Source of the DNA: Betaproteobacteria bacterium
GTDB lineage: Bacteria > Pseudomonadota > Gammaproteobacteria > Burkholderiales > SG8-41
Assembly (NCBI GenBank): GCA_020028375.1
Contig: JAHZNX010000105.1
Location: 1 to 7,742 of the forward strand
DNA length: 7,742 nucleotides
Reading direction: 5' to 3'
The notes under the pieces: model-generated
Seen by the model: only the letters and a program-made list of their open reading frames with translations
Told to the model about the DNA's origin: nothing
Databases searched by the model: none
Part shown: piece by piece, positions 5,795-7,742 of the stretch
How the letters are laid out: the number at the start of each line of letters is the position of its first letter
Position numbering within the stretch: the stretch's first letter is position 1
Position numbers and translations under genes: made by a program

Positions 5795-6980
5795 ACTCCC
5801 CGATGCGCGCGGACATTTCGGCCCGTACGGCGGCGTGTTCGTCTCCGAGACGCTGATCCAGGCGCTCGAGGAATTGAAGAGCGCCTACGCGCGCTACCGG
5901 CGCGATCCCGAGTTCCAGGCCGAGTTTGCCTACGAGCTGAAGCATTACGTCGGGCGGCCCAGCCCCGTTTACCACGCGCGGCGCTGGTCGGAGCGCTGCG
6001 GCGGCGCCCAGCTCTACCTCAAGCGCGAGGATCTCAACCACACCGGCGCGCACAAGATCAACAACGTCATCGGCCAGGCGCTGCTCGCGCGCCGCATGGG
6101 CAAGCCGCGGGTCATCGCCGAGACCGGCGCCGGCATGCACGGCGTGGCCGCGGCGACGATCGCCGCCCGCTACGGCATGGAGTGCGTGGTCTACATGGGG
6201 ACCGAGGACGTCAGGCGCCAGGTGCAGAACGTCTATCGCATGAAGCTCCTCGGCGCGACCGTGGTGCCGGTGGAAAGCGGCTCGAAGACGCTGAAGGACG
6301 CGTTGAACGAGGCGATGCGCGACTGGGTGACGAACGTCGATCGCACCTTCTACATCATCGGCACGGTCGCCGGCCCCCATCCGTACCCGATGATGGTGAG
6401 GGATTTCCAGACGGTCATCGGCCACGAAGCACGCGGCCAGATGCAGGAGCTCACGGGCCGTCTGCCCGATGCGGTGCTCGCCTGCGTGGGAGGGGGATCG
6501 AACGCAATCGGCATCTTCCACCCGTTCATTCCCGACGAAAGCGTGCGCTTGATCGGCGTGGAGGCAGCGGGCCACGGCCTGGAGAGCGGCAAGCATGCGG
6601 CGACCCTGTGCGCGGGGCGCCCCGGGGTGCTGCACGGCAACCGCACCTATCTGCTGCAGGACGAGAACGGCCAAATCATCGAGACGCACTCGATCTCGGC
6701 CGGCCTCGATTATCCCGGCGTCGGTCCCGAGCACGCATGGCTCAAGGAGAGCGGGCGCGCCGAATACGTGGCGATCACCGACGAGGAGGCGCTGCAGGCG
6801 TTTCACGACCTGTGCCGGCTCGAGGGCATCATTCCCGCGCTGGAATCCGCGCACGCGCTCGCCTATGCCGCGAAAATCGCCCCGCGCATGGGCAAGGACC
6901 AGATTCTGCTTGTCAACCTTTCCGGCCGCGGCGACAAGGACATGCATACGGTCGCCGAACGCTCGGGCATGAAGATCTGA
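5781..6980 (+). CDS. trpB: tryptophan synthase beta chain
   Basis: TrpB is the PLP-dependent subunit that condenses indole, channelled from TrpA, with L-serine to give L-tryptophan in the alpha2-beta2 complex. The product has 399 residues, normal for the standard TrpB1 type. The PLP lysine is Lys92 in HTGAHKINN, the phosphate loop is GGGSN (237-241), and the catalytic Glu is residue 114 in IAETGAG. SAGLDYPGVGPEHAWL, PALESAHALAY and the C-terminal NLSGRGDKDMHTV, whose Ser contacts the pyridine nitrogen, are all present. The usual GAGQHG substrate-carboxylate loop reads GAGMHG (Met119). I chose the ATG at 5781 for its AGGGG site; an earlier in-frame TTG at 5718 would add 21 residues foreign to the family. 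It overlaps trpF by 14 bases and ends one base before trpA, so coupled translation of all three is likely. Confidence 0.97.
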   Translation: MRMVELPDARGHFGPYGGVFVSETLIQALEELKSAYARYRRDPEFQAEFAYELKHYVGRPSPVYHARRWSERCGGAQLYLKREDLNHTGAHKINNVIGQALLARRMGKPRVIAETGAGMHGVAAATIAARYGMECVVYMGTEDVRRQVQNVYRMKLLGATVVPVESGSKTLKDALNEAMRDWVTNVDRTFYIIGTVAGPHPYPMMVRDFQTVIGHEARGQMQELTGRLPDAVLACVGGGSNAIGIFHPFIPDESVRLIGVEAAGHGLESGKHAATLCAGRPGVLHGNRTYLLQDENGQIIETHSISAGLDYPGVGPEHAWLKESGRAEYVAITDEEALQAFHDLCRLEGIIPALESAHALAYAAKIAPRMGKDQILLVNLSGRGDKDMHTVAERSGMKI

Positions 6981-6981
6981 A

Positions 6982-7742
6982 ATGTCCCGCATCGCAACCA
7001 AATTCGAGGCGCTGAAGCGGCAGGGGAGGAAGGCTCTCATCCCGTTCATCACCGCGGGCGATCCCGATCCCGGCCTCACCGTGCCGCTGATGCATGCGCT
7101 TGCCAGGGCGGGCTCCGACGTGATCGAGCTCGGCGTGCCGTTTTCCGACCCCATGGCCGATGGTCCGGTGATCCAGCGCTCGAGCGAGCGGGCGCTGAAG
7201 CACCGTGTTTCGTTGCGGAGCGTCCTCGGATATGTCGCCGAGTTCCGCAAGACGGATCGCGACACGCCCGTGGTGGTATTCGGCTACGCCAACCCGATCG
7301 AGTCGCTGGGCGGGGAGCGCTTCGCCGACGCCGTGAAGGCCGCGGATGCGGACGGCGTGCTGGTGGTCGATTATCCGCCGGAGGAGGCGGGTCCGCTGGT
7401 GCAGGCGCTCGATGCGCGCGGCCTCGACACGATATTCCTGCTCTCGCCGACCACCACCGACGAGCGGCTCGAAGCCATCGCGCGGCTCGGCCGGGGCTAC
7501 CTCTATTACGTCTCGCTGCGCGGGGTGACCGGAGCCGCCAACATCGACCCCGCCGACGTCGCCGCGCGGGTGCGGCGCGTCCACGAATTCACGCGGCTGC
7601 CGGTGGGCGTGGGCTTCGGCATCCGCGATGCGGGGAGCGCGCGCGCGATCGGCGCGGTGGCCGACGCCGTCGTGATCGGCAGCGCGCTGATTCAGGAGCT
7701 GGAAAAGGCGCCGCGGGACAAGGTCACGGAGCGGGCCGCCGC
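6982..7742 (+). CDS. trpA: tryptophan synthase alpha chain (3' end outside window)
   Basis: TrpA cleaves indole-3-glycerol phosphate to indole and glyceraldehyde 3-phosphate and passes the indole through a tunnel to TrpB. The open frame runs from the ATG at 6982 to the right edge, giving 253 residues; the family is about 265-270, so only the last dozen or so are missing. Catalytic Glu49 (VIELGVPFSDP) and Asp60 (MADGP) fall at the same numbers as in the E. coli and Salmonella enzymes. FITAGDPDP near the start, YYVSLRGVTGA in the active-site loop region, and the phosphate-binding GFGIRDA and GSALI motifs are present. No frameshift is seen. The start is one base after the trpB stop, with only a weak purine stretch upstream, so translation probably depends on ribosomes finishing trpB. 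accD and folC would be expected next in Betaproteobacteria. Confidence 0.96.
   Translation, partial: MSRIATKFEALKRQGRKALIPFITAGDPDPGLTVPLMHALARAGSDVIELGVPFSDPMADGPVIQRSSERALKHRVSLRSVLGYVAEFRKTDRDTPVVVFGYANPIESLGGERFADAVKAADADGVLVVDYPPEEAGPLVQALDARGLDTIFLLSPTTTDERLEAIARLGRGYLYYVSLRGVTGAANIDPADVAARVRRVHEFTRLPVGVGFGIRDAGSARAIGAVADAVVIGSALIQELEKAPRDKVTERAA

Noticed and set aside
5766..7265. A 499-codon open frame on the - strand across trpB and the start of trpA
   Set aside because: Antisense to two clearly functional enzymes, His/Arg/Ala-rich and domainless; expected where third positions are nearly all G or C.

Overview
The window is one uninterrupted stretch of chromosomal housekeeping sequence. 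It is GC-rich, with mostly G or C in third codon positions, and all genes are on the + strand. The order is 3' end of leuB, asd, fimV, truA, trpF, trpB, trpA (cut by the right edge). This is the arrangement I know from Betaproteobacteria (Burkholderiales, Nitrosomonadales, Rhodocyclales and relatives), and the Asd, TruA, TrpF and TrpB proteins resemble that class. I cannot name a genus. There are no mobile elements, tRNA or rRNA genes, CRISPR arrays or phage genes, and no stretch above 300 bases without a gene.

Left part (1-1486): the last 79 codons of leuB (leucine synthesis) are followed by a 56-base gap with a plausible extended -10 promoter, then asd (aspartate semialdehyde dehydrogenase, the branch point to lysine, diaminopimelate, threonine and methionine). 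Middle (1487-4276): a 126-base gap with a small perfect inverted repeat leads into fimV, which encodes a large inner-membrane, peptidoglycan-binding polar scaffold of the FimV/HubP/TspA family. fimV ends at a strong intrinsic terminator with a GCAA loop (4297-4332).

Right part (4361-7742): truA (tRNA pseudouridine synthase), then trpF, trpB and trpA. These genes are very tightly packed: trpF and trpB overlap by 14 bases, and one base separates trpB from trpA. TrpF makes CdRP; an indole-glycerol-phosphate synthase encoded elsewhere (TrpC) converts it, and the TrpA-TrpB complex then makes tryptophan. No tryptophan-rich leader peptide is visible ahead of this group.

I found no convincing undescribed system. 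The points that merit a second look are: a five-copy heptanucleotide repeat that supplies the truA stop codon and fills the truA-trpF junction; substitutions at two usually conserved active-site motifs (TrpB GAGQHG read as GAGMHG, and TrpF HGDE-type motif read as SGSE); a run of unusual codons inside trpF that spells an extended -10 promoter; a 30-base minisatellite and repeated acidic short motifs in FimV; and a strong terminator placed so close to truA that there is no visible room for a promoter after it.
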